This document shows positions 17,816 through 27,279 of a stretch of DNA of 64,000 nt, piece after piece. The notes under the pieces are model-generated. The model was not told the DNA's origin and did no database searches. It saw nothing but the letters and a program-made list of their open reading frames with translations. The stretch spans positions 248,001 to 312,000 of the forward strand of contig NZ_JAGFNU010000002.1 in assembly GCF_018457175.1 (NCBI RefSeq), in the 5' to 3' direction. The DNA is from Pseudohalocynthiibacter aestuariivivens (GTDB lineage: Bacteria > Pseudomonadota > Alphaproteobacteria > Rhodobacterales > Rhodobacteraceae). A program made the translations under genes and the position numbers. The stretch's first letter is position 1. Every line of letters starts with the position of its first letter.

Positions 17816-18484
17816 ATGAAAAACCTTTCAGAAGGGCAAAATATTATTCCGTTTTCCGATTATGTTCAGGAGGTGAAACACCCTGCGCTGCAACAGGTCG
17901 ATGCCTATTGGGAAGCCTTACGAAAAAACCGGCTTGCGCCTTTCCGCGCGGATGTTGACCCACGTGGAATTGAAAAGGCGCTGGAATACGCATTTATTCT
18001 GGAACGCGTTGCGCCGGGGCACGCACGTTTCCGCATCGCAGGTATGCACCTTGTAACGTTAATGGGAATGGAAGTGCGCGGAATGCCACTCGCTACATTG
18101 TTTGTGCCGAAGGCGAGAAAACCTTTATCTGACACCTTGGAACAGGTTTTTACGGAACCTGAAAAAGCCACGCTCTCGCTTTCTGCCGAACGAGGGATCG
18201 GCAAACCACCGATTGATGGGCAGCTAATGCTTTTACCCATGAAAAGCGATCTTGGAGAAATTTCACGCGTGTTAGGGTGTTTGGTCAGCGAAGGCACAAC
18301 GGGGCGCACGCCACGCCGTTTTCATATCGGGAAGATCAGCAGAAGGCGAATAATTTCTGACGAGAAACGAAACCCCGCAACGAACCCAAATGCCCTAGCT
18401 TTTACCGAAACACAAATGCCCTACAAACAAAAAGGGCCAGACGCTATGCACCCGGCCCTTAGATTGGTCAAATCAGATACCTGA
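17816..18484 (+). CDS. PAS-domain (PAS_5 type) protein
   Basis: 222 residues. The N-terminal two thirds match the PAS_5 family common in alphaproteobacteria: 'YWEALRKNRLAPFRADVDPRGIEKALEYAFILERVAPGHARFRIAGMHLVTLMGMEVRGMPL', then 'LMLLPM' and 'RVLGCLV'. The C-terminal 60 residues are basic and probably unstructured. Caulobacter MopJ, a cell-cycle and polarity factor, belongs to this family; that role cannot be carried over safely. No output domain is present. The 3' end also holds the terminator for the convergent DAHP synthase gene. A CtrA-like site lies upstream. Confidence 0.8.
   Translation: MKNLSEGQNIIPFSDYVQEVKHPALQQVDAYWEALRKNRLAPFRADVDPRGIEKALEYAFILERVAPGHARFRIAGMHLVTLMGMEVRGMPLATLFVPKARKPLSDTLEQVFTEPEKATLSLSAERGIGKPPIDGQLMLLPMKSDLGEISRVLGCLVSEGTTGRTPRRFHIGKISRRRIISDEKRNPATNPNALAFTETQMPYKQKGPDAMHPALRLVKSDT
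18425..18460 (-). terminator. Terminator of the DAHP synthase gene, inside the PAS coding region
   Basis: Read leftward, a 7-bp stem (18460-18454 with 18438-18432) is followed by TTTTTGTTTG. It lies 66 bases beyond the end of the class II DAHP synthase gene and within the last codons of the convergent PAS gene. Confidence 0.6.
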
Positions 18485-18525
18485 TAAAGCCGCCAAGTGT
18501 ATTGCTGCGGCTCTGATCAGAAATC

Positions 18526-19902
18526 TTAAACGACTGCTGCTTGCTGTTCTTTACGGTTTTCCGAAAGCTCTTCTGCAACCAGAAACGCCAATTCAAGCGA
18601 CTGACTCGCGTTCAGACGCGGATCGCATGCTGTGTGATAGCGATCAGACAAATCCTCGTCTGTCACAGCGCGTACACCACCGGTGCATTCTGTTACGTCC
18701 TGACCTGTCATCTCAAAATGTACACCACCGGGGATCGTGCCTTCTGCTTTGTGAAGGGCAAAAAACTCGCGCACTTCGCGCAGCACAGAATCAAATGGTC
18801 GGGTTTTGTACCCGGACGATGATTTGATCGTATTGCCATGCATCGGGTCGCAGGTCCAAACAACCTTGGCCCCTTCTTCCTGAACTGCCTTTATGAGTCG
18901 CGGCAAGTGGTCTCCGACAGAACCGGCACCAAAACGAGCGATCAGTGTCAAACGACCCGCTTCATTTTCCGGGTTCAGTTTTTCCATTAGCACCTTGAGG
19001 TCTTCCGCCGTTGTTGTCGGGCCGCATTTCATACCTATTGGATTTTGCACACCGCGTGCAAATTCGACATGCGCACCGTCAGGCTGGCGAGTCCTGTCAC
19101 CAATCCAGATCATATGTCCTGATCCAGCGACCGGCAGACCGGTCGTAGAATCAATCCGGCAAAGTGCTTCTTCATATTCAAGCAGCAGCGCCTCGTGGCT
19201 CGTGTAAAAGTCTACAGTCTGAAGCGTATGCGAATTATTGCTGTCCACGCCCGCCGCTGTCATGAAATCGAGCGTGTCGGAAATGCGGTTTGCCATATCA
19301 CGGTATTTTTCCGACTCGTCGCGGTCTGTAAACCCAAGCGTCCAGGCATGGACCTGATGCACATCCGCATAGCCACCCTGGCTGAAAGCGCGCACAAGAT
19401 TGAGCGTTGCGGCGGATTGCATGTAAGCCTGCAGCATTTTCTGCGGGTCAGGCATGCGGGCACCTGAGGTGAAATCCAACTCGTTGATGATATCACCGCG
19501 GTAACTTGGTAATTCGACGCCATTCTTTACTTCGGTTGGTGCAGAGCGCGGTTTTGCGAACTGACCGGCCATACGGCCCACTTTGACCACAGGAACCTTC
19601 GCGCCATAGGTCAGCACCATCGCCATTTGCAGCATGACTTTGAAGGTGTCGCGAATTGTATCAGCCGAAAACTGCGAAAAGCTTTCAGCACAATCCCCGC
19701 CTTGCAGCAAAAAGGCTTCTCCACGGGAAACGGCCCCAAGCGATTGTTTCAGCTTTCTTGCTTCGCCGGCAAAGACAAGAGGCGGATATTTCGCAAGCTG
19801 CGCTTCCACTGCTTTTAGTGCGGCATCATCCGTATAATCGGGCATCTGAACTCTGGGCTTTGTGCGCCAGTCAGACTTGTTCCAAACCCGTGTCATTGTC
19901 AT
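18526..19902 (-). CDS. aroG: Class II 3-deoxy-7-phosphoheptulonate (DAHP) synthase
   Basis: 458 residues, the class II (plant/Mycobacterium type) length. It joins phosphoenolpyruvate and erythrose-4-phosphate in the first step of the shikimate pathway. Seen: '[10 protein letters not shown]' (metal-binding Cys), '[16 protein letters not shown]', '[14 protein letters not shown]' and '[25 protein letters not shown]', with '[18 protein letters not shown]' near the end. GGAG lies just upstream of ATG 19902; a second ATG two codons in is also possible. It is single and leftward, with its own terminator. The symbol follows usual naming for this class in Rhodobacterales. Confidence 0.96.
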   Translation of the reverse strand: MTMTRVWNKSDWRTKPRVQMPDYTDDAALKAVEAQLAKYPPLVFAGEARKLKQSLGAVSRGEAFLLQGGDCAESFSQFSADTIRDTFKVMLQMAMVLTYGAKVPVVKVGRMAGQFAKPRSAPTEVKNGVELPSYRGDIINELDFTSGARMPDPQKMLQAYMQSAATLNLVRAFSQGGYADVHQVHAWTLGFTDRDESEKYRDMANRISDTLDFMTAAGVDSNNSHTLQTVDFYTSHEALLLEYEEALCRIDSTTGLPVAGSGHMIWIGDRTRQPDGAHVEFARGVQNPIGMKCGPTTTAEDLKVLMEKLNPENEAGRLTLIARFGAGSVGDHLPRLIKAVQEEGAKVVWTCDPMHGNTIKSSSGYKTRPFDSVLREVREFFALHKAEGTIPGGVHFEMTGQDVTECTGGVRAVTDEDLSDRYHTACDPRLNASQSLELAFLVAEELSENRKEQQAAVV

Positions 19903-20085
19903 AGCTCCAGCTTTGAGAATAGAGAGATTTGTATATATCTGTTAATTCGGCACATTGCCAACAGCAGAAATTCTCCAAATTCGTTGTTTCTGCGTGTATA
20001 TAGTCAAAATATGATCTGAATTGCCCTTGAACGGTCGATAGAAACCTGTATTCGGGGAATTCGAATTATCGGAAGGTTGGCTTAA

Positions 20086-21090
20086 ATGCCGCACTCAAGA
20101 CAACTTGTTGATGTAGAGTTTAACGCAGCAAAACCACGGCGTTTTGTATTCGTCCTTCTGAATGATTTTTCAATGTTGAGTTTTGCTTCAGCAATGGATT
20201 CATTGCGCATTGCAAATCGCATGTCAGGCAAGCCGCTTTATGAGTGGAAACTTCTGACAGAGGGTGGCGAAAGCGTAAAATGCTCTGCTGGGACAGAGCT
20301 GAAAGTCGACGGCGACTTTGAGGAAATTTTGCGGGATGACACGATACTCGTTTGCGGTGGTGTCGGTATTCAGGCAACGACCAGTAAGAAACTCATCAAC
20401 TGGCTGCGTCGCGAAGCACGCCGGGGCGCAATAATCGCTGGGCTTTGTACTGCCAGCTATTCGCTAGCCAAGGCCGGATTGCTGGAAGGAAAGAAAGCAA
20501 CAATCCATTGGGAGAACCAAGATAGTTTTGTCGAGGAGTTCGGCGATATAGAACTTACGAAATCGATCTTTGTAATGGATGGAAATAGGTATACGACCGC
20601 TGGCGGCACGTCGTCGATTGACCTGATGCTCAAAGTGATTGCAAATGATCACGGTGAAGACCTTGCAAATGCGGTCGCCGATCAGATGATCTACTCATCC
20701 ATCAGAACAGATCAGGATACACAGCGGCTCTCTGTTCCGTCACGCATCGGCGTGCGCCACCCGAAATTGTCGGCTGTTATTCAGATGATGGAACAGTATA
20801 TCGAGGAACCTATTTCACCGTCAGTGCTCGCGAAAAAAGTTGGCATGTCCACACGCCAGCTTGAACGACTTTTTCGCCGCTACCTGAATCGCTCTCCTAA
20901 GCGATACTATATGGAGCTTCGTCTTCAAAAAGCGCGCAACCTGCTGATGCAAACCGACATGAGTGTTATCAATATCGCGCTTGCCTGCGGGTTCGCTTCG
21001 CCCTCGCATTTTTCAAAATGCTATCGCGCACATTATAGCACAACACCATACCGCGAACGCGGTGCCCAATCTGTTCGATTGTCGATCTGA
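20086..21090 (+). CDS. GlxA/GbdR-like transcriptional regulator (DJ-1/PfpI plus AraC domain)
   Basis: 334 residues. Residues about 18-185 are a DJ-1/PfpI-like domain with the 'GLCTASYSLAKAGLLEGKKATIHWE' stretch. Residues about 230-325 are an AraC-type DNA-binding domain ('SPSVLAKKVGMSTRQLERLF', 'ALACGFASPSHFSKCYRAHY'). The linker 'DQMIYSSIRTDQDTQR' is typical of the GbdR/CdhR/ArgR branch, which senses glycine betaine, carnitine or arginine. The ligand here is unknown. It reads in the same direction as, and 237 bases before, an amino-acid-type ABC uptake operon, which it may control. Confidence 0.9.
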   Translation: MPHSRQLVDVEFNAAKPRRFVFVLLNDFSMLSFASAMDSLRIANRMSGKPLYEWKLLTEGGESVKCSAGTELKVDGDFEEILRDDTILVCGGVGIQATTSKKLINWLRREARRGAIIAGLCTASYSLAKAGLLEGKKATIHWENQDSFVEEFGDIELTKSIFVMDGNRYTTAGGTSSIDLMLKVIANDHGEDLANAVADQMIYSSIRTDQDTQRLSVPSRIGVRHPKLSAVIQMMEQYIEEPISPSVLAKKVGMSTRQLERLFRRYLNRSPKRYYMELRLQKARNLLMQTDMSVINIALACGFASPSHFSKCYRAHYSTTPYRERGAQSVRLSI

Positions 21091-21152
21091 CACCCTGATT
21101 GGTTTTCCTTGAAGCCTGTGTTCAGGCTGCAAAAGAGGCAATGTATAAAAAT

Positions 21153-21188
21153 GTTAAACGATCCATGATCGTTAACGATTTAGTAACC
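21153..21188. promoter_or_regulatory. Dyad and CtrA-like motif upstream of the ABC transporter operon
   Basis: An imperfect inverted repeat pairs GTTAAACGAT (21153-21162) with ATCGTTAAC (21168-21176) with one extra base in one arm. It runs into TTAA-N7-GTAACC (21172-21188), the same form seen upstream of the PAS gene. It lies about 140-175 bases before the binding-protein gene. It may be a site for the GlxA-like regulator or for CtrA. Confidence 0.35.
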
Positions 21189-21327
21189 TTTTGCGTGGAT
21201 TTGTCTGGAACGAATAATCTGGTCCAACGATAAATGCACCCAGGAAAATGCCTCTTCCTATTTGAAAAATGCGCGCGTAGTCTTTTGTGCAGTTGGATTC
21301 CAATCCATCACTCACAGGGAGAATAAA

Positions 21328-22515
21328 ATGAAAAAACTGCTTATGGCGACTGCCGCCACTGCCATTATGGCGGCTAATGCTGCATCCGCGGACGAAATTA
21401 AACTCGGCCTTCTGCTCGGCTACACCGGTCCTATTGAATCACTGACGGGCCACATGGCGAGTGCTGCGGATCTGGCCATCGCTGAAATAAACGAATCTGG
21501 TGGTATTCTTGGTGGTTCTACATTGGCTGGCGTTCGCGCCGACACCGGTTGTATCGACAACGGCCTCGCAACCTCTAACGCTGAACGCCTGATTGCCGCT
21601 GAGGGTATCAAAGGTCTGGTTGGTGGTGACTGTTCGGGTGTTACCGGAGCAGTTCTGCAGAACGTTGCCATTCCGAATGGGATGGTGATGATTTCACCTT
21701 CCGCAACATCCCCTGCCCTTTCTACTGTTGAGGATCAGGGTCTGTTCTTCCGCACGGCGCCATCGGATGCACGCGAAGGTCAGGTGATGACCGAGATTCT
21801 TATGGACCGCGGCGTCAAATCGGTCGCACTGACCTATACAAACAATGACTATGGCAAGGGTCTGGCAGACGCGTTCGCAGAATCTTTTGTGGCTGAGGGT
21901 GGCGAAATCACTATCAACGCAGCGCATGAAGATGGGAAAGCGGACTATTCGGCTGAGGTCGGCGCGCTCGCGTCAGCGGGTGGCGATATTCTTGTTGTTG
22001 CAGGCTATCTTGATCAGGGCGGACTTGGTATAATCAACGCGTCGCTTGATTCAGGTGCGTTTGATCAATTCGTCCTGCCGGGCGGTATGATTGGTGACTC
22101 GCTTCCGGTGAATGTTGGACCAGCGCTTAACGGGTCTTACGGACAGATAGCAGGTTCCGGCGGCCGCGGCGCGGAAACCATGGCTGAGTTCGGGGCGGCA
22201 AACGGCTTTGAAGGCACATCGCCATACGCACCCGAAAGCTATGACGCAGTTGCCCTGTTTGCTTTCGCAATGGAAGCCGCAGGTTCAGCAGAACCAGGCG
22301 ACTACGTTGGCAAAATCCTGGAAGTTGCGAACGCCCCGGGCGAAGAAATCTACCCGGGTGAGCTTGCCAAAGGTCTCGAAATTCTGCGCAATGGCGGTGA
22401 TATCGACTATGTCGGTGGATCAGCTGTTGAACTGATCGGACCAGGCGAAAGCGCTGGAACTTACCGTGAAATCGAAGTTCAGGATGGTAAAAACGTCACC
22501 GTACGTTTCCGTTAA
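21328..22515 (+). CDS. Branched-chain amino acid-type ABC transporter substrate-binding protein
   Basis: About 395 residues with a Sec signal peptide (about 1-22, 'MKKLLMATAATAIMAANAASA'). It belongs to the Leu/Ile/Val-binding (HAAT) family: 'IKLGLLLGYTGPIESLTG', 'SGGILGG', 'DCSGVTGAVL', 'ISPSATSPAL', 'FRTAPSDAREG' and 'TYTNNDYGKGLADAF'. It binds its ligand in the periplasm. The ligand could be an amino acid, amide or other small acid and is not determined. ATG 21328 was chosen for AGGGAG 9 bases upstream and the signal peptide. A hairpin follows the stop, then the ATPase and permease genes. Confidence 0.93.
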   Translation: MKKLLMATAATAIMAANAASADEIKLGLLLGYTGPIESLTGHMASAADLAIAEINESGGILGGSTLAGVRADTGCIDNGLATSNAERLIAAEGIKGLVGGDCSGVTGAVLQNVAIPNGMVMISPSATSPALSTVEDQGLFFRTAPSDAREGQVMTEILMDRGVKSVALTYTNNDYGKGLADAFAESFVAEGGEITINAAHEDGKADYSAEVGALASAGGDILVVAGYLDQGGLGIINASLDSGAFDQFVLPGGMIGDSLPVNVGPALNGSYGQIAGSGGRGAETMAEFGAANGFEGTSPYAPESYDAVALFAFAMEAAGSAEPGDYVGKILEVANAPGEEIYPGELAKGLEILRNGGDIDYVGGSAVELIGPGESAGTYREIEVQDGKNVTVRFR

Positions 22516-22537
22516 TCTGACAAAGCGATAACTCAGG

Positions 22538-22565
22538 CAGCCCGGGTTTTTCCCGGGCTGTTCTT
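22538..22565 (+). other. Intercistronic hairpin after the ABC binding-protein gene
   Basis: A perfect 9-bp GC-rich stem (22538-22546 with 22552-22560) with a five-T loop, followed by TTCTT. It is a partial terminator or mRNA-stabilising element that would leave more binding-protein message than ATPase/permease message. Confidence 0.75.
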
Positions 22566-22613
22566 GCAAAAATACGGCGAAAAAAACAGCCGTAAATGAG
22601 GGGGATTTTGGGA

Positions 22614-23402
22614 ATGATCGTCGTAGACGACCTCGTCAAGGCATTTGGCGGTTTCCATGCGGTGGACGGGGCATCCCTTGCCATAGAAGAAGGTTCGATA
22701 ACGGGTCTAATCGGCCCGAATGGCGCAGGTAAAACAACGCTTTTCAATGTGATAGCCGGTATTTTTAAACCCACATCCGGGCGCGTTTTCATGAAAAACG
22801 AGGACATTACCGGCCTGCCTCCACACGAACTTTTCCACAAAGGTCTGCTGCGCACTTTTCAGATCGCGCATGAGTTTGGCTCCATGACGGTGCGCGAGAA
22901 CCTGATGATGGTACCCGGCGCACAATCCGGCGAAACACTTTGGAATGCGTGGTTCCACCGCGCACGCGTTGCAGAAGAAGAATCCGCGCTGTTGAAGAAA
23001 GCTGATGAAGTTCTTGAATTCCTTACGATCGATCATCTGAAGGACGAAAAAGCCGGCAACCTGTCCGGCGGTCAAAAGAAACTGCTCGAACTTGGCCGCA
23101 CGATGATGGTTGACGCGAGAATCGTGTTTCTGGACGAGGTCGGCGCCGGGGTGAACCGCACCCTGCTGAACACAATTGGTGATGCGATCATCCGATTGAA
23201 CAAAGAGCGTGGGTATACCTTCGTCGTAATCGAACATGACATGGATTTTATCGCACGTCTGTGTGATCCGGTGATCTGCATGGCCGAAGGCAAAGTGCTG
23301 GCCACAGGCACGATCGACGAAATCAAATCAAATGATGCAGTGATCGAAGCCTATTTGGGCACAGGCCTTAAGAACAAAGTCAAAGCAGAGGTCGGCGTAT
23401 GA
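22614..23402 (+). CDS. livG: ABC transporter ATP-binding protein, LivG type
   Basis: About 262 residues. Walker A 'GPNGAGKTT', signature 'LSGGQKKLLELGR', Walker B 'IVFLDEVGAGVN' and switch His in 'VIEHDMDF' are present. LivG-type C-terminus. The second Walker B Glu is 'DEVGAGVN', the usual LivG wording. ATG 22614 is preferred because TGAGGGGG lies 9 bases upstream; an in-frame ATG at 22596 is that ribosome site's own start and less likely. It overlaps livF by four bases (ATGA). Confidence 0.93.
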   Translation: MIVVDDLVKAFGGFHAVDGASLAIEEGSITGLIGPNGAGKTTLFNVIAGIFKPTSGRVFMKNEDITGLPPHELFHKGLLRTFQIAHEFGSMTVRENLMMVPGAQSGETLWNAWFHRARVAEEESALLKKADEVLEFLTIDHLKDEKAGNLSGGQKKLLELGRTMMVDARIVFLDEVGAGVNRTLLNTIGDAIIRLNKERGYTFVVIEHDMDFIARLCDPVICMAEGKVLATGTIDEIKSNDAVIEAYLGTGLKNKVKAEVGV

Positions 23403-24112
23403 GCAACCCCTTCCTGATTGGTGAAAACATGACCGGTGGATATGGGCGTGGCGCTGATATTCTGCACGATTGCACGATCTCTGTTGCTAAAGGCGAGATT
23501 GCCGTAATCGTGGGGCCCAATGGTGCTGGCAAATCTACCGCTATGAAGGCAGTCTTTGGCATGCTGAACCTGCACAAAGGCAGCGTAAGACTGGACGGTG
23601 AAGACATTACCAAGCTCGCCCCTCAGGCCCGTGTTGCCAAGGGTATGGGGTTCGTGCCGCAGACCCAAAACATCTTCACCTCAATGACGGTCGAGGAAAA
23701 CCTCGAGATGGGCGCATTCATTCGTACCGACGATTTTTCAAACACCTTGTCGCAGGTTTATGATCTGTTTCCGATATTAAAGGAAAAGCGCTATCAGGCG
23801 GCAGGCGAGCTTTCAGGTGGGCAACGCCAGCAGGTCGCCGTGGGCCGCGCGCTGATGACAAAGCCAAAACTTCTGATGCTGGATGAACCTACTGCCGGGG
23901 TCAGCCCGATTGTGATGGATGAGCTGTTTGACCGGATTATCGAGGTTGCACGGAGCGGAATTTCGATACTGATGGTTGAACAGAACGCCCGGCAAGCTCT
24001 TGAGATCGCAGATAAAGGATATGTCCTTGTCCAAGGCCGTAACCGTTTCACCGACTCCGGAAAGGCCCTGCTGGCCGACCCAGAAGTCCGCAAATCGTTT
24101 TTGGGGGGCTGA
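23399..24112 (+). CDS. livF: ABC transporter ATP-binding protein, LivF type
   Basis: 237 residues, LivF length. Walker A 'GPNGAGKST', 'FVPQTQNIFTSMTVEENLEMGAF', signature 'LSGGQRQQVAVGRAL', Walker B 'LLMLDEPTAGVSP' and the switch His replaced by Gln in 'MVEQNARQALE', as is normal for LivF. It forms the ATPase pair with LivG. It overlaps livG by four bases and ends three bases before livH. Confidence 0.94.
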   Translation: MSNPFLIGENMTGGYGRGADILHDCTISVAKGEIAVIVGPNGAGKSTAMKAVFGMLNLHKGSVRLDGEDITKLAPQARVAKGMGFVPQTQNIFTSMTVEENLEMGAFIRTDDFSNTLSQVYDLFPILKEKRYQAAGELSGGQRQQVAVGRALMTKPKLLMLDEPTAGVSPIVMDELFDRIIEVARSGISILMVEQNARQALEIADKGYVLVQGRNRFTDSGKALLADPEVRKSFLGG

Positions 24113-24115
24113 CCG

Positions 24116-25126
24116 ATGGAATTCCTAAACGCCTTCGTGGCATTCTCAAACTTTGTCATCGTTCCCGCTATTGCCTACGGCAGCCAGCTTGCGCTTGGCG
24201 CGCTTGGGGTCACGCTGATTTATGGCATCCTCAGGTTTTCGAACTTTGCGCACGGCGACACGATGGCCTTTGGCGCGATGGTTACCATACTTGTGACATG
24301 GTGGTTCCAGTCGATGGGTATTAACCTTGGGCCGATGCCAACTGCCCTGCTCGCCCTGCCCTTTGGCATTGCTGGGGCTGCATTGCTGGTGCTGGCGACG
24401 GACCGTATGGTGTACCGTTTCTACCGCGCACAAAAGGCGGCCCCGGTGATCCTTGTGATCGTTTCCATGGGCGTCATGTTCGTGATGAACGGGCTTGTCC
24501 GGTTCATCATCGGCCCCGATGGTCAGCAGTTTGCAGACGGCGAACGGTTCATCATTTCAGCACGTAATTTTAAGACAATGACCGGGCTTAGCGAGGGGCT
24601 CGCGTTCCGGACCAGTCAGGCAATCACGATTGTCACAGCTGTAATCGTGGTGGCGCTGTTGTTCTGGTTTCTGAACAAAACCCGCACCGGAAAATCCATG
24701 CGCGCCTTTTCTGACAACGAAGACCTTGCATTGCTGTCGGGCATCAACCCGGAACGCGTTGTGGCCTATACGTGGATCATCGTTGCAGCGCTCGCCACCA
24801 TTGCAGGTGTGCTTTATGGCCTTGATAAAGGGTTTAAGCCCTTCACATATTTTCAGCTTTTGCTGCCAATCTTTGCCTCTGCGATTGTGGGTGGACTTGG
24901 CAATCCGCTGGGTGCAATTGCCGGGGGATTTGTGATCGCCTTTTCCGAGGTCACGGTTACCTACGCCTACAAGAAGGTTCTGATTTATCTGCTTCCGGAA
25001 AGTCTGGAGCCAAGCACGCTCGTCCAGCTTTTGTCGACCGATTACAAATTCGCAGTTTCCTTTGCGATCCTGATCATCGTCCTTTTGTTTAAGCCGACAG
25101 GTCTCTTCAAGGGGAATACAGCATGA
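24116..25126 (+). CDS. livH: Branched-chain amino acid-type ABC permease, LivH type
   Basis: 336 residues with about eight hydrophobic helices. Family wording includes 'LGALGVTLIYGILRFSNFAHGDTMAFGA', 'MRAFSDNEDLALLSGINPERV' (ATPase-coupling loop) and 'FASAIVGGLGNPLGAIAGGFVIAFSE'. It forms the inner membrane channel with LivM. It overlaps livM by four bases (ATGA). Confidence 0.94.
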   Translation: MEFLNAFVAFSNFVIVPAIAYGSQLALGALGVTLIYGILRFSNFAHGDTMAFGAMVTILVTWWFQSMGINLGPMPTALLALPFGIAGAALLVLATDRMVYRFYRAQKAAPVILVIVSMGVMFVMNGLVRFIIGPDGQQFADGERFIISARNFKTMTGLSEGLAFRTSQAITIVTAVIVVALLFWFLNKTRTGKSMRAFSDNEDLALLSGINPERVVAYTWIIVAALATIAGVLYGLDKGFKPFTYFQLLLPIFASAIVGGLGNPLGAIAGGFVIAFSEVTVTYAYKKVLIYLLPESLEPSTLVQLLSTDYKFAVSFAILIIVLLFKPTGLFKGNTA

Positions 25127-26430
25127 GTATCAGCATGAGAAATATCACTCTTTTCTTGATCGTTGGCGCCTTAATTTTCGGATCTGGCTTTGTGCAGGGG
25201 TGGAACACGGCGCTCCTGATCCTAAACATGGGGCTGATTTCGGCCATCATGGCGCTTGGCGTGAACCTGCAATGGGGTTTCGCGGGGCTATTTAACATTG
25301 GTGTTATGGGCTTTGTTGCGCTTGGTGGTCTCGCCGCTGTGCTTGTCTCAATGCCCCCCACAACCGAGGCGTGGGCTGTGGGCGGTCTGCGTATGGGGAT
25401 TGCACTGCTTACCGGTGTCGCGACTATTGTTGGGGCCGGGAATCTCTATCGGCGTATGGCGCCCGGAAACAAAAGAACCCTCGCGATGATTGTCTTCCTG
25501 ATTGGTGGCTTTCTGCTGTTCAGGTTCCTGTTTGACCCAGCTGTTTTGGCAATCGAAAAGGTAAACCCTGCCGGAACCGGGTATCTGGGTGGGCTTGGCC
25601 TGCCAGTTTTACTGGCCTGGCCCGTTGGCGGGTTGTTTGCGGCAGGGGCTGCATGGGTCATCGGTAAAACCGCGCTTGGTCTTCGGTCGGACTATCTGGC
25701 GATCGCGACACTCGGCATTGCGGAAATCATCATCGCCATCATGAAAAACGAAGACTGGCTGACACGCGGTGTTAAAAACGTTGTCGGCATTCCGCGCCCT
25801 GTGCCTTACGAGGTGGACTTGCAAGCCTCAGAAGCCTTCCTTAACCGCGCGGCCAGCTTTGGGTTCCATGATCCGGTCATGGCCTCTACGCTTTATGTAA
25901 AGCTCGCGTATGCTGGCTTGTTCGCTGTCGTTCTGGTGATCCTGCTATGGCTTGCGGAAAAAGCGCTGAATTCGCCCTGGGGTCGGATGATGCGCGCCAT
26001 CCGCGATAATGAAATTGCTGCCGAAGCGATGGGCAAAGACGTAACCGCGCGACATCTGCAAATATTTATCCTTGGGTCCGCGATCTGCGGCATCGCCGGC
26101 GCGATGATGACAACTATGGACAGTCAGCTTACGCTTGGCACCTATCAACCACTGCGTTTTACCTTCCTTATCTGGGTGATGGTGATTGTTGGCGGTTCGG
26201 GCAATAACTGGGGGGCCGTCCTCGGTGGCTTTCTGATCTGGTTCCTTTGGGTCGAGGTAGAGCCAATGGGCGCCAAATTGATGGAACTGATAACGGCACC
26301 GCTGAATGACGGCTATTGGCTAAAGGATCATCTGCAAAATTCAGTGGCCCATATGCGTCTGCTGACCATGGGGTTGATCCTGATCCTTGTTCTCAGATTC
26401 AGCCCCAAGGGCCTGATTCCGGAAAAATAG
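25123..26430 (+). CDS. livM: Branched-chain amino acid-type ABC permease, LivM type
   Basis: 435 residues, longer than many LivM proteins (about 320-420), with about ten hydrophobic helices. Seen: 'ALGVNLQWGFAGLFNIGVMGFVALGG', 'LGLRSDYLAIATLGIAEII', the coupling loop 'RMMRAIRDNEIAAEAMGKDVTARHLQIF' and 'GGSGNNWGAVLGGFLIW'. The extra length is an additional hydrophobic segment at about 80-150. It is partner of LivH and is followed by an SDR gene in the same direction. Confidence 0.93.
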   Translation: MSISMRNITLFLIVGALIFGSGFVQGWNTALLILNMGLISAIMALGVNLQWGFAGLFNIGVMGFVALGGLAAVLVSMPPTTEAWAVGGLRMGIALLTGVATIVGAGNLYRRMAPGNKRTLAMIVFLIGGFLLFRFLFDPAVLAIEKVNPAGTGYLGGLGLPVLLAWPVGGLFAAGAAWVIGKTALGLRSDYLAIATLGIAEIIIAIMKNEDWLTRGVKNVVGIPRPVPYEVDLQASEAFLNRAASFGFHDPVMASTLYVKLAYAGLFAVVLVILLWLAEKALNSPWGRMMRAIRDNEIAAEAMGKDVTARHLQIFILGSAICGIAGAMMTTMDSQLTLGTYQPLRFTFLIWVMVIVGGSGNNWGAVLGGFLIWFLWVEVEPMGAKLMELITAPLNDGYWLKDHLQNSVAHMRLLTMGLILILVLRFSPKGLIPEK

Positions 26431-26517
26431 CGCGCGCTAAAGAGCAAACGCAAACACCTTTACAGATGGGCTTTGACGGAATATCTGAACACATGTTCAA
26501 TTCTTCGGAGACCTGCC

Positions 26518-27273
26518 ATGCTGATCACTGATACCAAAGCGATTGTTACCGGGGGCGCCTCGGGCCTTGGCAAGGCGACGGCACGCGCATTTCGCGACTC
26601 GGGTGCTCAGGTGACAATCTTTGACCGGGATGCGGAACGCGCCGCAACCGTTGCAGCCGAGATTGGCGCAGGATTTGCCATTGTGGATGTGACTGACGAG
26701 GCATCTGTTACGGCAGGTGTTGCACAGGCCAGCGCTGAAATGGGGCGCATCAACGCCTGTGTGAACTGCGCAGGAATTGCCACGGGCGAGAAAACCTTTG
26801 GCCGCAACGGCCCACATGCGCTTGATAGTTTCCAGCGCACGATCTCGATCAATCTGATTGGCAGCTTCAACGTATTGCGGCTTGCTGCAAACGAGATGGC
26901 AAAGAATGAACCAAATGAAGATGGCGAACGCGGTGTTATTATCAACACAGCCTCTATCGCGGCCTTTGACGGACAAAAAGGCCAGGCGGCTTATGCGGCC
27001 TCCAAGGCTGGTATAGCGGGGCTGTCCCTGCCCGTTGCCCGCGATTTGGCCTCGATCGGAGTGCGCATCATGGCGATCGCGCCGGGTATTTTCCTGACGC
27101 CAATGCTGGAATCTCTTGGCGAAGAAATTATCAGCGGGCTTTCTGCCGACGTGACCTTTCCAAAGCGTTTGGGCAAACCTTGCGAATATGCGCGCCTTGC
27201 GCAGTTCATCGTCGAGAACCCCTATCTGAACGGTGAAGTCATTCGCATCGATGGTGCTCTCAGAATGCAGTAA
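26518..27273 (+). CDS. Short-chain dehydrogenase, 3-hydroxyacyl-CoA dehydrogenase (HSD10) type
   Basis: About 251 residues. The Rossmann motif 'TGGASGLG' is near residue 11, with 'NCAG' further in. The catalytic set is in 'INTASIAAFDGQKGQAAYAASKAG' (Ser, Tyr, Lys). The wording 'NLIGSFNVLRLAANEMAKNEPNEDGERGVIINTAS' is characteristic of type II 3-hydroxyacyl-CoA / 2-methyl-3-hydroxybutyryl-CoA dehydrogenases (isoleucine breakdown and beta-oxidation). This fits its place behind a branched-chain-amino-acid-type transporter, though the link is inference. ATG 26518 has CGGAGA upstream. Confidence 0.88.
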   Translation: MLITDTKAIVTGGASGLGKATARAFRDSGAQVTIFDRDAERAATVAAEIGAGFAIVDVTDEASVTAGVAQASAEMGRINACVNCAGIATGEKTFGRNGPHALDSFQRTISINLIGSFNVLRLAANEMAKNEPNEDGERGVIINTASIAAFDGQKGQAAYAASKAGIAGLSLPVARDLASIGVRIMAIAPGIFLTPMLESLGEEIISGLSADVTFPKRLGKPCEYARLAQFIVENPYLNGEVIRIDGALRMQ

Positions 27274-27279
27274 AAGACG

